The translations under genes were made by a program, and so were the position numbers. Shown piece after piece: positions 54,501 to 62,336 of a stretch of DNA of 64,000 nucleotides. Positions within the stretch are counted from its first letter, which is position 1, and each line of letters starts with the position of its first letter. The notes under the pieces are model-generated. The model was not told the DNA's origin. It did no database searches and saw only the letters and a program-made list of their open reading frames with translations. This stretch comes from Candidatus Woesearchaeota archaeon. GTDB taxonomy: Archaea > Nanobdellota > Nanobdellia > Woesearchaeales > GCA-2686295. Location of the stretch: positions 1 to 64,000 of the forward strand of contig JABMPT010000003.1 in assembly GCA_013202845.1 (NCBI GenBank), written 5' to 3'.

Positions 54501-54789
54501 ATTCAAAAAACTTGCAGATCTTGCGGGTCAAAGTCATGAAGATGTTAAAAAAGCTGTTGATAAAGAAGAGGTTTCTAGCAAGGACCTTATGAAAGTGTTT
54601 GCAAACGTTACTTCTAAAAACCATATAGATGCAAATGTTTTTAAAGCAATACTGTCACAATTATTAAAGAGAGGACAGGTCTCTAAACAAACAGTGGCAG
54701 AGATCTTGTTCGAGTTCCTTGATAATAAATTGATGACAAAGAAAGAAGTGTCTGATTTGATTAAGGAGCTCAAACTCACTGCAAGATGA
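51571..54789 (+). CDS. Type I membrane surface protein with large cytoplasmic tail
   Basis: 1072 aa. Signal peptide 1-18, then Ig-like repeats to about 600. Two Cys repeats of the ETDxDCGGxC type follow ('DSIETDVDCGGECAAC' at about 607 and 'DGYETDIDCGGECSKC' at about 657), then a thrombospondin type 3-like Ca-binding segment ('DTDGDGMPDYWENQYGLDL' at about 705-750). One TM is at about 775-798 ('FILIGLILIIAGIAFLM'). The cytoplasmic part has 150 Lys/Glu-rich residues and ends in a compact helical domain (about 970-1072, 'DVKKAVDKEEVSSKDLMKVF'). It may couple outside binding to inside machinery. Overlaps the next gene by ATGA. Confidence 0.75.
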   Translation: MKRGVLFLLLFLIPLAQAIDISVYIKDHINVTISYPQIEVVYNEPVDILDTEILRSDDVRFDVNYTTSDNVNYVMYAEEYLTNNDYELHILSMDSVGNPSRVIQPFTVDSPFMNIWIDSPELGVSSVEVFDVVVKTGDTSDCKYSPVPLPPPQIDNFNFLFDSTGGTEHTITGISLNDNSPDEDGKDMRLYVKCVDENDLVHPTSLYLGYDPSPPSLGVTITPNPITDTQEPIAVLQVSSSDRAICSYNKDGVYYEFEGYDSDNFSAYKKEHYLELDFTELARRLVPQLFEEVIVDYDITCTNLAGLTSDTVQATARVAFEEEFSIEMKEPGRYIDDGTIIFEIETSIQTPGGCKYGEDYPDNDFTTVIGNKIYTEDFGALEEGGYSYEVSCIALTPRSKTFEFTVDRTKPYNVSVEVKDPSCSLSEVSGTFYGEDNISGIDRYNYSIMKGNDILAQGSTIQTFSEQLDLEEGANYRVSVIAYDEAGNFGEAQATFAAKDSDSAECDSTSPSTATEIFPTRDGVLVQVKCLDSESGCKDLFDYGISTDSEDCIASQFKTLDDGILFTESANLCWTVYDLNNNNASGSEFIEYTTAEDTYPAHCFNEMKDSIETDVDCGGECAACEGAANCLKNEDCISRSCNMITGTCGSPACDNSFRDGYETDIDCGGECSKCELGMNCEEDRDCVSDVCRSSVCSEDLNQDTDGDGMPDYWENQYGLDLNDPSDAIGDPDSDGFTNIDEFTAGTNPFDSTSHPPKAGTKDEPPVSDSNKKVISWTFILIGLILIIAGIAFLMLENQKKKKKLEPRLIDDKGEMPIGDELEEKKEGITLKKAEETFKKKSVEKKKKRKDLLKAFETDEKTAKIKELEEEPDKEAEKDETKTGEEKEDEEKKEGYVDISELKKEKDFKEEDVGENVFQELEMIKKETEGEKAKESTEEEETKKEEEIVEEKKEEFPLEVETEDKKEEEKEDLDQDDIFKKLADLAGQSHEDVKKAVDKEEVSSKDLMKVFANVTSKNHIDANVFKAILSQLLKRGQVSKQTVAEILFEFLDNKLMTKKEVSDLIKELKLTAR

Positions 54790-55268
54790 GAAAGGGTCAA
54801 ATACAGCAGGTTTTCATATATATTGTAGCCATAGTGATTGTTGGTATAATTCTACTGATAGGTTATAGAGCAATAAGTGGTTTGACAGATAAAGCCTGTC
54901 AGGTTGAGAAAACAACTTTCAAAAGCAGTTTAGAATCATACATCACGAAATACAGTTCTTACGGATCACTTCACAGAGAATCATTGAATGCACCATGCTC
55001 ATACGCCAATGTTTGCTTTGTAAACACAACAGCAATAATTGATGAAGAAACACTTACTCAAGGTCCAGACGTAATAAAAAATAGTGTGAAAGATGGCATT
55101 GAACAAAATATATTCCTTGTGAAATCAAACTTCACAGAGCCCTTTGGCTTCATGACAGAAATTGAAGTTGAAAAAAAAATAATATGTATAAATAATACTA
55201 ATGGTAAATTCTACATAAAATTTGAAGGTCTTGGGAAAAAAACCATAATTTCTTCTGGTGTTAGCTGA
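54786..55268 (+). CDS. Prepilin-like protein 1
   Basis: 160 aa, 'MRKGQIQQVFIYIVAIVIVG' is a class III signal (basic, G-Q, then a long hydrophobic helix, about 6-28). The rest is a small alpha-beta domain with two Cys pairs ('NAPCSYANVCFVN', 'KIICINNTN'). It starts inside the stop of the large membrane protein gene, so the adhesin and pilin-like genes are one unit. Confidence 0.7.
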   Translation: MRKGQIQQVFIYIVAIVIVGIILLIGYRAISGLTDKACQVEKTTFKSSLESYITKYSSYGSLHRESLNAPCSYANVCFVNTTAIIDEETLTQGPDVIKNSVKDGIEQNIFLVKSNFTEPFGFMTEIEVEKKIICINNTNGKFYIKFEGLGKKTIISSGVS

Positions 55269-55277
55269 TGAGACAAC

Positions 55278-55323
55278 AAAAATCAGAGATTTTTGAGTTC
55301 CATAATTTCATGGAGGTGAAATT
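55278..55323 (+). promoter_or_regulatory. Double hairpin with Shine-Dalgarno in loop
   Basis: Hairpin 1: AAAAATC-AGA-GATTTTT (55278-55294). Hairpin 2: AATTTCA-TGGAGG-TGAAATT (55304-55323), perfect 7-bp stem with the GGAGG ribosome-binding site as its loop and the ATG one base later. It could limit or tune translation of prepilin-like protein 2. Confidence 0.5.
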
Positions 55324-56292
55324 ATGAAAAAAGCTCAGATTGCAATGCAGTTCAACTGGATATTCGTATTCATAGTTGGAGCAGTCATCCTGATATTCTT
55401 CCTCTATATTATTAAATCACAGACAAAAGAAGCAGACACTGAACTGGCAGCCAGCATAATAAAGAATCTTGACACTGTTGTCAAGAGTTCTGAGCAGAAG
55501 GCAGGAACATTGAAACTGATAAAGATTCCAGATGTAACCATTCAATTCGTTTGTGAAGACGGAGTTTCCTTTTACGACTTAGGCAATGGCATAAGGAAAG
55601 ATATCCCTTACGACATTATATTTTCACAAAGCAAACTTTCCGGAAATCAATTGATAAGCTGGACACAGAGCTGGGATTTGCCTTTTAGGATTGGTTTTTT
55701 TCAGTATTTGACAACAAGAAAAGCGCAATTCATAGTTGTAGATGATGGACAATTTGCGCCAGAACTATTGAAGATTCTGCCAAAAAATATTACTGTAAAA
55801 AGTATAGGGCCTAGTGACGATATACCGGATTTCAATTATGATTATTATAAAATAATAGAGTTCTCAACTCATCCTCATACCGGAGATAAACCAGCAGAGA
55901 ATGTTCATAATATAACCATCAACACTACTGACTTAAAATCTCATGGAGAAGTATCTTTTGATGGAGCTCCTGCTGTCAAATACCTTAAAGAAGAAGCTTT
56001 ACTCGGAGCAATTTTTGCAGAGGATGAAGAATTCTATAAATGCACAATGGATAAAGCATTTGATAGATTACAAACCTTAATGGATTTAAACTATAAGAGA
56101 ACTTTGAATATATCACGAGAAATCTCTGATGAAAGGTGCTTGATGTTGTATGGTTTTATTGAAGAAAAAATAAATGAAATAACTTCAAATCCAACACTAG
56201 AAAACTCTGAAAGTATATACCTGCACTCAAAACAAATAGCAAGAGATAACTTAAATTTGATTAGAAGCAAGAACTGTCCAATAATATACTAA
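55324..56292 (+). CDS. Prepilin-like protein 2
   Basis: 322 aa, opens 'MKKAQIAMQFNWIFVFIVGA' (class III-type signal, TM about 11-33). The extracellular domain is mixed alpha-beta with 'IQFVCEDGVSFYDLGNGIRK', 'AQFIVVDDGQFAPELLKILP', and a C-terminal helical part with Cys pairs ('FYKCTMDKAFDRLQTLMDLN', 'ERCLMLYGF', 'RSKNCPIIY'). Similar sets of neighbouring membrane proteins occur in other DPANN genomes to my memory. Unnamed. Confidence 0.7.
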   Translation: MKKAQIAMQFNWIFVFIVGAVILIFFLYIIKSQTKEADTELAASIIKNLDTVVKSSEQKAGTLKLIKIPDVTIQFVCEDGVSFYDLGNGIRKDIPYDIIFSQSKLSGNQLISWTQSWDLPFRIGFFQYLTTRKAQFIVVDDGQFAPELLKILPKNITVKSIGPSDDIPDFNYDYYKIIEFSTHPHTGDKPAENVHNITINTTDLKSHGEVSFDGAPAVKYLKEEALLGAIFAEDEEFYKCTMDKAFDRLQTLMDLNYKRTLNISREISDERCLMLYGFIEEKINEITSNPTLENSESIYLHSKQIARDNLNLIRSKNCPIIY

Positions 56293-56293
56293 G

Positions 56294-56794
56294 ATGAGAA
56301 AAAAAGCACAAATACAAATGGGCGAATCGATTGCAATAATAGTAATTCTATTAATACTGATGATATTCAGCTTTGTATTCTACAGCAAGTTTAAAGAAAC
56401 AGATATCCAAGAGAAGAAATCTTTGTTTGAAGAGCTTGATGTTGTGAAACTGTCTCAAATAGCTTATGCATTACCAGAACTACAATGCTCATTTGCAGAA
56501 GTGGCTGATTATGGATGCATAGACATTCTAAAATTTAAATATCTAGCTCAAATAATCACTGACAGTTTTAGTGGTGAAGGCGAATCAGGTAGAAAAGAAT
56601 ACTTCTATTACAGACAATTGTTTGGCACTTCAAAAATCAGCCTTCAAAATGTTATGGATAACAGCATATTAGAATTGTACAGCACAAACAGAACATGGAT
56701 TTCAAAAAGCGTTGTATACATGCCAGTTGTTATTTACAATCCAATAAGCGACACAAACTCATTCGGAGTTTTGGTGGTAGAAAAATATGCATAG
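56294..56794 (+). CDS. Prepilin-like protein 3
   Basis: 166 aa, 'MRKKAQIQMGESIAIIVILL' signal-anchor, TM about 11-31. 'YALPELQCSFAEVADYGCID' carries two Cys likely bonded to each other. The C terminus is beta-rich. Starts one base after the previous stop and overlaps the next gene by 8 nt. Confidence 0.7.
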   Translation: MRKKAQIQMGESIAIIVILLILMIFSFVFYSKFKETDIQEKKSLFEELDVVKLSQIAYALPELQCSFAEVADYGCIDILKFKYLAQIITDSFSGEGESGRKEYFYYRQLFGTSKISLQNVMDNSILELYSTNRTWISKSVVYMPVVIYNPISDTNSFGVLVVEKYA

Positions 56795-57254
56795 AAAAGC
56801 ACAGATGGAAATCATGGGATTGATCGTGATAGTAATACTTTTAGTTTTAGGAATGGTTTTCATGGTGACATTGCAAACAAATAGACCAAAGAATGAGATA
56901 AAAACTTCTTATGAAGATGATCAACTAGCATCAAACTTTATAATATCCTTTCTGAAAACAAACAGTGAGTGCAGAGGATACACAATGGAAGAGTTGATTC
57001 AGGATTGTGCTACAGGAGATAGACTTGGGTGTGGAGGATCTTGTAAATACCTCAATCAAACACTTCATGATACTATTTCAAAAACACTTGATGTGTGGGG
57101 TAAAAAATACAGATTCGAGATAAACATGCCTAACAGCAATATTGTTTTTAACTCTTCTTGTGATGCTGATGATGAAAAGGATTCTGCATTCCAACCAATC
57201 AGTCTATACCCACAAACGGGAACAGTAGTTCTCAAGTTGGATATTTGTGAGTAA
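56787..57254 (+). CDS. Prepilin-like protein 4
   Basis: 155 aa, 'MHRKAQMEIMGLIVIVILLV' signal-anchor. External domain with six Cys, e.g. 'NSECRGYTMEELIQDCATGD', 'GCGGSCKYLN', and a beta-rich end. Overlaps the preceding gene by 8 nt, giving coupled translation. Confidence 0.7.
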   Translation: MHRKAQMEIMGLIVIVILLVLGMVFMVTLQTNRPKNEIKTSYEDDQLASNFIISFLKTNSECRGYTMEELIQDCATGDRLGCGGSCKYLNQTLHDTISKTLDVWGKKYRFEINMPNSNIVFNSSCDADDEKDSAFQPISLYPQTGTVVLKLDICE

Positions 57255-57291
57255 CGAAAGTTTTTTATATTCTAAAAACGGGTTTTTCAGT

Positions 57292-57411
57292 ATGCCAGAA
57301 GAAGCAATGCCCTTCATGTTAAGCAATACAGGAAGGCTCATACTATTAATATTCGGATTGATAATCATTTTCTTAATAATAAGGGCTGTAACAGGACCCT
57401 TATTCGCATAA
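57292..57411 (+). CDS. Single-TM mini-protein in prepilin operon
   Basis: 39 aa, absent from the ORF track. Short N terminus 'MPEEAMPFMLSNTG' then one TM ('LILLIFGLIIIFLII') and a 'RAVTGPLFA' tail. Preceded by CGAAAGTTTTTTATATTC (57255-57272), a good BRE-TATA about 25 nt from the ATG. Probably a small assembly or accessory subunit. Confidence 0.55.
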   Translation: MPEEAMPFMLSNTGRLILLIFGLIIIFLIIRAVTGPLFA

Positions 57412-57415
57412 AAAA

Positions 57416-58300
57416 ATGAAAACCAAAGGACAAGGAGCAACCCATAACACTTTATTTAATATCATTGTTGGAGTGGTTGTGTTGTTAGTTTTGCTTCCTA
57501 TCAGCACAAGACTTTATGCAGGGATTACCAACAGCGTTAGAGATACTGATTGTTATTCAACTGTACTTACAAGAAGTTTTGAAACTTTTGAATATGGATT
57601 CTTGGCTCATAAAAGCGATATAGAGGTTTTCTGCCCTTCATACAAAATAGTTTTCAACGATGAGGATTACACATCACAGAGAGGGGAGGAAAAAACAAAG
57701 ATAAAAAAATATCCGGACAAAGAAATAACAGAAGAATTAGTAAATAAAGTGGTAGCTGAAGAGATGACTCAATGCTGGGCAAAGTTTGGCAGAGATAAAC
57801 TTGATGCATTCTATATACCTAGAGGTTGGAAATATTGGGCTTGGGACTGGGATCCTATATTTTCGAATGAAGATAAAGTTACTGGCTGTAGAACATGTGC
57901 AATAATATCATTCAACCTTGCAAATTACCAAATATTCAGTGGTTTGAAAGATTATATGAAGGACAGAGATATAAGTGGAAAACTAGCAGGAGAATCAGGA
58001 GCAAAAAAAATGTATGACTACATTGCAAAACACGAATCTGCTTGTGCAGACGACTATCTTGGCGGAGAGAATTGCTGGGAAGAATTTGCAAAACACAACG
58101 ATATTGCTTTCATTAATACAGACTTGACACTTGAGAGCAATCCTGTGCTTGGAAATCAAAAAAACTACTTAGTAGTTTTCGTAAGACAAGGTGTTAAAAA
58201 AGGCGGAACATTGAATACTTATTTAATGGACATCGACACAAAAAACGCTTTATGTGCGAAGGACACATTACCATTCACAGCAAACAAAATTTTAGTATGA
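57416..58300 (+). CDS. Prepilin-like protein 5
   Basis: 294 aa, 'MKTKGQGATHNTLFNIIVGV' signal with the TM at about 13-35. The large external domain includes 'EEMTQCWAKFGRDKLDAFYI', 'VTGCRTCAIISFNLANYQIF', and 'YIAKHESACADDYLGGENCW'. It resembles the next protein in length and in the Cys-containing 'HAKMI...C' or 'CW...' helices, so the two are likely a paralogous or partner pair. Confidence 0.7.
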   Translation: MKTKGQGATHNTLFNIIVGVVVLLVLLPISTRLYAGITNSVRDTDCYSTVLTRSFETFEYGFLAHKSDIEVFCPSYKIVFNDEDYTSQRGEEKTKIKKYPDKEITEELVNKVVAEEMTQCWAKFGRDKLDAFYIPRGWKYWAWDWDPIFSNEDKVTGCRTCAIISFNLANYQIFSGLKDYMKDRDISGKLAGESGAKKMYDYIAKHESACADDYLGGENCWEEFAKHNDIAFINTDLTLESNPVLGNQKNYLVVFVRQGVKKGGTLNTYLMDIDTKNALCAKDTLPFTANKILV

Positions 58301-59142
58301 AAAAAGGAGAGATAAGCCAAAGATATTTGATGGGAATAATTCTTCTAGTAATATTTTTGTTTGGTTCAGCTCTTTTTGCAAATAAAACAGGCAGTTGGAT
58401 GCAATCTTTCTTTGCAGAAAGTGAATGTGAAAGAGAAGTTATTTCACACGCAAAGATGATAAAGCTGAGTCAGGGAAAGAAAGTAATTCCTATACATTGT
58501 CCAACAATTGTAGAAACCTTGGATGGAGAAACAGAGGAAGAGATAAAATCCCAAGTGGCAGAAAGGATGAGACGCACCTGGGATGCCTGGCAGGAAGGAA
58601 AAGAAAACTTGTTTGGAAATGATAGAGCAGTCTATTGTCACACACATTATGTTTTGGATTTTAAAAATGAGGATATAGAAGTCAATAAATTCAATAAATT
58701 CCTTGCAGAAACGTATATACCGGGACAAAAATATAGCTATTTGCAATACTTATCAGGATTTACCAATAATGAAGAATTCAGTGTAGAAACTTTGAAAGGA
58801 AATCCGGAACTGGAAAAAATGACTGATCAGTTTGGAACAGATACAAAAAAAGCTATTCTATTTGTATATGTAAAAGACAGAGATTGGATAAAAGAAACTA
58901 TAGGTATCATAAAAAACGCGGGGGTGGGAGGAGTTTTAATTGGCGGTGCAACTGCAATAATATTTATGAGTACATCACCTGTGATTTTCATCATAGGTGG
59001 AATCGCGGGAGGAATCATAGGAGTTGAAATTTCAGAAGATCAACCTTTATGGGTTGCTTATCCTCAACTGATAGAATACGATGCTGAAGAATTTGAAAAT
59101 CTCGATTGTGAGATTGCACCCACAAAGCAAACAAATAAATAG
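58297..59142 (+). CDS. Prepilin-like protein 6
   Basis: 281 aa from ATG 58297 (ATGA overlap). The track's earlier ATG is out of context. 'MKKGEISQRYLMGIILLVIF' signal-anchor, external domain with 'SECEREVISHAKMIKLSQGK', 'RMRRTWDAWQEGKENLFGND', then a second hydrophobic segment at about 210-245 ('GVGGVLIGGATAIIFMSTSP'), so it may span the membrane again or insert a loop. Confidence 0.68.
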   Translation: MKKGEISQRYLMGIILLVIFLFGSALFANKTGSWMQSFFAESECEREVISHAKMIKLSQGKKVIPIHCPTIVETLDGETEEEIKSQVAERMRRTWDAWQEGKENLFGNDRAVYCHTHYVLDFKNEDIEVNKFNKFLAETYIPGQKYSYLQYLSGFTNNEEFSVETLKGNPELEKMTDQFGTDTKKAILFVYVKDRDWIKETIGIIKNAGVGGVLIGGATAIIFMSTSPVIFIIGGIAGGIIGVEISEDQPLWVAYPQLIEYDAEEFENLDCEIAPTKQTNK

Positions 59143-59152
59143 TATAAAAAAA

Positions 59153-59320
59153 ATGAAGATAAAGAAGATGAAACTCTTGAAAAAAGGCATGGAGATGCAG
59201 TGGTTGATATCTTGGGTGATAGTACTGATTATATTGGTAATAGTAATCATGTATGGTGTTATGAGTGGAGGCGAGCAATCTGGCAACTTAATCGACAGAA
59301 TACTTGCATATATATCTTGA
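59153..59320 (+). CDS. Mini prepilin-like protein 7
   Basis: 55 aa from ATG 59153. A second ATG at 59168 gives 'MKLLKKGMEMQWLISWVIVL', which better fits the prepilin pattern. One TM, then 'MSGGEQSGNLIDRILAYIS'. The minimal size resembles a structural pilin core with no head domain. Confidence 0.55.
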   Translation: MKIKKMKLLKKGMEMQWLISWVIVLIILVIVIMYGVMSGGEQSGNLIDRILAYIS

Positions 59321-59322
59321 AA

Positions 59323-59775
59323 ATGAAGAAAGGACAATCAGATATGACTTGGGGCAAAATACTCTCTGTATCGCTAGGATTATTCTTATTAGTAGTTATA
59401 ATATTAGGTGTGCCACAAACATTGATTGCAAAATACAGAGATGCAGGCGACATCGTAGATAATAGCAAACTGGGAGATGAGATAAGACTGATTGGATTGA
59501 ATCCTCCAGATGCTTTCAGCGATAAAGTCACTATAAAATATGAACTAATAAGTTTACTTGACAAAACAGATTTTTCTTTAAAAGTTTATAATTATAATCA
59601 AGAATTGAAAGTGACAATTGAATTCAAAGACCAGAGACCTGGAGAGCGCACCATAGAATGGGATGGTATGAATGAAAAAGGAGATGAATTGGAACCAGGA
59701 ACCTATTATTTAATATTGGCAGTCGGTTCAAAAGAGACAGATCTTGAAGAAGGAGAAATTCAGAAGCTATCCTAA
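59323..59775 (+). CDS. Prepilin-like protein with FlgD-type Ig domain
   Basis: 150 aa from ATG 59323. The track's earlier start reads through the mini-pilin frame. 'MKKGQSDMTWGKILSVSLGL' signal-anchor, then a single beta-sandwich: 'NYNQELKVTIEFKDQRPGER', 'IEWDGMNEKGDELEPGTYYL', the FlgD/T9SS-like W-D-G-x-x-x-x-G-x-x-L/V-x-P-G-x-Y pattern. Such Ig domains cap filament or assembly proteins elsewhere. Confidence 0.7.
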   Translation: MKKGQSDMTWGKILSVSLGLFLLVVIILGVPQTLIAKYRDAGDIVDNSKLGDEIRLIGLNPPDAFSDKVTIKYELISLLDKTDFSLKVYNYNQELKVTIEFKDQRPGERTIEWDGMNEKGDELEPGTYYLILAVGSKETDLEEGEIQKLS

Positions 59776-59846
59776 TAATTGAAATTTACAAAAAATTTAT
59801 ATAGTCATTATCCTAAGGTAAAATAAGTATAGCGAGGTGAATTAGC

Positions 59847-60095
59847 ATGTTCAAAAATAAGAAAGGACAAGGACTGAGCATAAATGTTATAATAATAGCT
59901 GCAATAGCATTATTAGTGCTTGTTATATTATCTGTTCTATTGTTAAGAAGTGGAGGAGAGCTAGTCGTTGATTGTAACGATGTAAACGGTGTATGCGTTG
60001 GAAACTGCGCAGATGCAGGAGAACTATACACAAGTTATTCAACTGCTAAATGCCCTCTTGAGGAACAAGTTTGTTGCATACCTATCAAAAAATGA
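59847..60095 (+). CDS. Cys-module mini-pilin A
   Basis: 82 aa. 'FKNKKGQGLSINVIIIAAIA' signal, TM about 15-33, then a compact 40-residue module with six Cys ending in CC ('DCNDVNGVCVGNCADAG', 'AKCPLEEQVCCIP'). Its own promoter AATTTATATAG (about 59798) and Shine-Dalgarno GAGGTGA are clear. Paralogous to the next gene. Confidence 0.7.
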   Translation: MFKNKKGQGLSINVIIIAAIALLVLVILSVLLLRSGGELVVDCNDVNGVCVGNCADAGELYTSYSTAKCPLEEQVCCIPIKK

Positions 60096-60334
60096 TTAGA
60101 AGTAGAAAAGGACAAGGACTGAGCATAAACACCATAATTATAGCAGCGATTGGAATACTTGTTCTCGTAATACTAGCATTGCTTGTTGCAAGATCAGGCT
60201 CACATGTTTCTGATAACACAGAATGCATAAAAAAAGCGGCTGTATGTCAAAAAACTTGTGATGAAGATAAACAAGTTAGTACATACGCAGGAGAATTCTG
60301 TACTGGTAGTTTGTGGTGTTGTCGCCCTGTTTAG
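60092..60334 (+). CDS. Cys-module mini-pilin B
   Basis: 80 aa from ATG 60092 (ATGA overlap). 'RSRKGQGLSINTIIIAAIGI' is nearly identical to the preceding protein through the TM, so the pair arose by tandem duplication. The head has the same six-Cys layout ('ECIKKAAVCQKTCDED', 'FCTGSLWCCRP'). Confidence 0.7.
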   Translation: MIRSRKGQGLSINTIIIAAIGILVLVILALLVARSGSHVSDNTECIKKAAVCQKTCDEDKQVSTYAGEFCTGSLWCCRPV

Positions 60335-60338
60335 AAGA

Positions 60339-60686
60339 ATGACTGTCAAAAAGAAAGGACAGGGAAACATGACTTTTCCCCAATTCATAGGCGCATTTAT
60401 ACTTGTGCTGGTAGTTGCTTTTGGAATCGTTCTTGTGATGAAAAGCCTTAAACCTTCTCAGGAACTTAATAATTGCAAACCAACCTATGGAGATTGCATG
60501 ACTGCAGAGGATTGCAAGGATATAGGACAGGAATATCCTGGTAAAGAATGCGAAGAAGAAAGACATGTCTGCTGTTCAACAAGCGAAAACATTGCAGGAG
60601 TTGCTGAAGAACCAGAAGAGCCTGAAGAGGAGGAAACAGAGGAAGACGCACAAAAGTTCAATAACGAAGGAGATCAAAATGCTTAG
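60339..60686 (+). CDS. Cys-module mini-pilin C with acidic tail
   Basis: 115 aa from ATG 60339. 'TVKKKGQGNMTFPQFIGAFI' signal, TM about 15-36, Cys module ('NCKPTYGDCMTAEDCKD', 'KECEEERHVCCST'), then an acidic low-complexity end 'EEPEEPEEEETEEDAQ'. Overlaps the next gene by 8 nt. Confidence 0.7.
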   Translation: MTVKKKGQGNMTFPQFIGAFILVLVVAFGIVLVMKSLKPSQELNNCKPTYGDCMTAEDCKDIGQEYPGKECEEERHVCCSTSENIAGVAEEPEEPEEEETEEDAQKFNNEGDQNA

Positions 60687-60960
60687 AAAAAAAGGTACTT
60701 GGACATTCATGCAAGGAGCTCTCATGTTTGTTTTTATATTTTTAATAGCAAGCACAATATTTGCAAGACAATACGTGGATAAGACTGATGATGCTACAAG
60801 CTTCAGTGATTGTCAAAACATACCTGGAATAAAGAACGGAACTTGTGTAGCTAATGTCGCTGAATGCGATACCTTAAACGGATACAGTTATTCACCTGAC
60901 TCATTTGGATGTCCTACTAAATTAGAACCTGACAAGAAGATCTGTTGCACAATTTCTTAG
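60679..60960 (+). CDS. Cys-module mini-pilin D
   Basis: 93 aa from ATG 60679, preceded by GAAGGAGATC. 'MLRKKGTWTFMQGALMFVFI' lacks the Gln of GQ but keeps KKG plus a hydrophobic helix. The head module is similar ('DCQNIPGIKNGTCVANVAEC', 'FGCPTKLEPDKKICCTI'). Confidence 0.68.
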   Translation: MLRKKGTWTFMQGALMFVFIFLIASTIFARQYVDKTDDATSFSDCQNIPGIKNGTCVANVAECDTLNGYSYSPDSFGCPTKLEPDKKICCTIS

Positions 60961-60966
60961 CTTAAA

Positions 60967-62280
60967 ATGAAAAAAGGAATTTTTGGTTTTAAAGGTATTA
61001 CTAACTTGATATTAGTGGCCTTATCAATCTTTGTTGTTGTTTCTGCAATGACAAAAGTATTGGCGCCTTATTTAGGCTCTGAGACAAGAACCCCTTCTTA
61101 TGAAAACTTTCAGTTATTGGCAAGTGCGGTAGATGGTCTTGTCAGCTTAAAAAGCCAGTCAGCTATAGGTAGCATAATTTTGGAAATCGAACCCGGATAT
61201 GTAATCATCGGATTTGAGCATGACAAGGACAAAGCTAATTATTTTCATACTGAACTAGACAAGCCTAAAGATGAAAAACTGTGCGGAAATGAAGCCTGTA
61301 TCTGCTTGTTTAAGGTGGAATCCAAGAAATATGGAAAAATAAAAAAAGTTGTTGATTGTGTAAAAACAAGTAAAGCAAGGTTTTACAGTAGGTCATTAAC
61401 TTACAAAAAGATGGGATGTGGACGAGAGGACGAAAGAAATCTCTGCTATTCAACAGAACACGGGATTCCTGTCTGTACAACTGTAGCGCAAAAAACATAC
61501 TTTGTTGGAAACAAAGAATTTGCAGACAGACAACTATGTTTCCTAGGAAAACACTTTCCAGGATATGATGAAGACGACGAAGTTATCTGGAGTACTCAAG
61601 AAATGCTAATCCAAGTTAAAACATCGCCTAATGATGAGAAAGAAGTGTTCATAGACTTAAAAACAGAAGATAACTTGTTAAGATACAAATTCATAAATAT
61701 CTGTCCAACAGAGTCGGACACTCGATGTATAGGCCGACACTATGATTATGTGTTCACAGAAAACATTGTTGGTGAAGATAAAACTTTTGCATGTAAATTT
61801 GATTATCAAAAAAACAAATGCATAAATGAAAACATAGAAGAATGTCCAATAGGACCAATTTCTGAAAAATGTGCTTGTGGAGAAACAGCTTATGAATTTG
61901 GATTCTGCATAAAGGAAAACAACGTACTTAGACATAAAAACAAGGAACTTCCAGAAGGTTACTGCTTTGGTAATAAGATTGATGCCTGTGAAAAATACAA
62001 GACAGATAATGACTATGAAAGCGATAAATATGCCTGCACATTCAACATCTGTGGAGTTGCAGAGATAGGTTGTTACTGGGATACTAAAGGAGCTTTAGTT
62101 GGAGGACTAAAAAAAGACGCATGTGAAACTTGTCCTGCTCCATGTAACTGTAACAATTTGTATGATGAGGAATGGATTAAAGAAGCAAACCCTTGTGGAT
62201 GTGAGTGCAATCCACCAGCGGCTCAGAGCACAAATCTTCTTCCAATTACTGATCCGACAGTGATGCCCCCATATATATAA
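60967..62280 (+). CDS. Cys-rich surface protein, prepilin-like start
   Basis: 437 aa, 'MKKGIFGFKGITNLILVALS' N-terminal anchor (TM about 12-33). Residues 34-120 form an alpha-beta domain ('FQLLASAVDGLVSLKSQSAI', 'PGYVIIGFEHDKDKANYFHT'). The remainder has about 30 Cys in spaced pairs ('CGNEACICLFKV', 'CACGETAYEFGFCIKENN', 'CPAPCNCNNLYDEEW'). The domain at 34-120 recurs in DPANN surface proteins as far as I recall. Followed by a promoter-like TTTTTAAACTTTT. Confidence 0.7.
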   Translation: MKKGIFGFKGITNLILVALSIFVVVSAMTKVLAPYLGSETRTPSYENFQLLASAVDGLVSLKSQSAIGSIILEIEPGYVIIGFEHDKDKANYFHTELDKPKDEKLCGNEACICLFKVESKKYGKIKKVVDCVKTSKARFYSRSLTYKKMGCGREDERNLCYSTEHGIPVCTTVAQKTYFVGNKEFADRQLCFLGKHFPGYDEDDEVIWSTQEMLIQVKTSPNDEKEVFIDLKTEDNLLRYKFINICPTESDTRCIGRHYDYVFTENIVGEDKTFACKFDYQKNKCINENIEECPIGPISEKCACGETAYEFGFCIKENNVLRHKNKELPEGYCFGNKIDACEKYKTDNDYESDKYACTFNICGVAEIGCYWDTKGALVGGLKKDACETCPAPCNCNNLYDEEWIKEANPCGCECNPPAAQSTNLLPITDPTVMPPYI

Positions 62281-62336
62281 AACCGCTTCTTCTCAAATAC
62301 AAAAATTTTTAAACTTTTAAAGCCAAATTTTTTCTT

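Noticed and set aside
53829-54800. Minus-strand Ser/Phe-rich ORFs opposite the Lys/Glu-rich tail
   Set aside because: Typical antisense artefacts of GAA/AAA-rich coding sequence.
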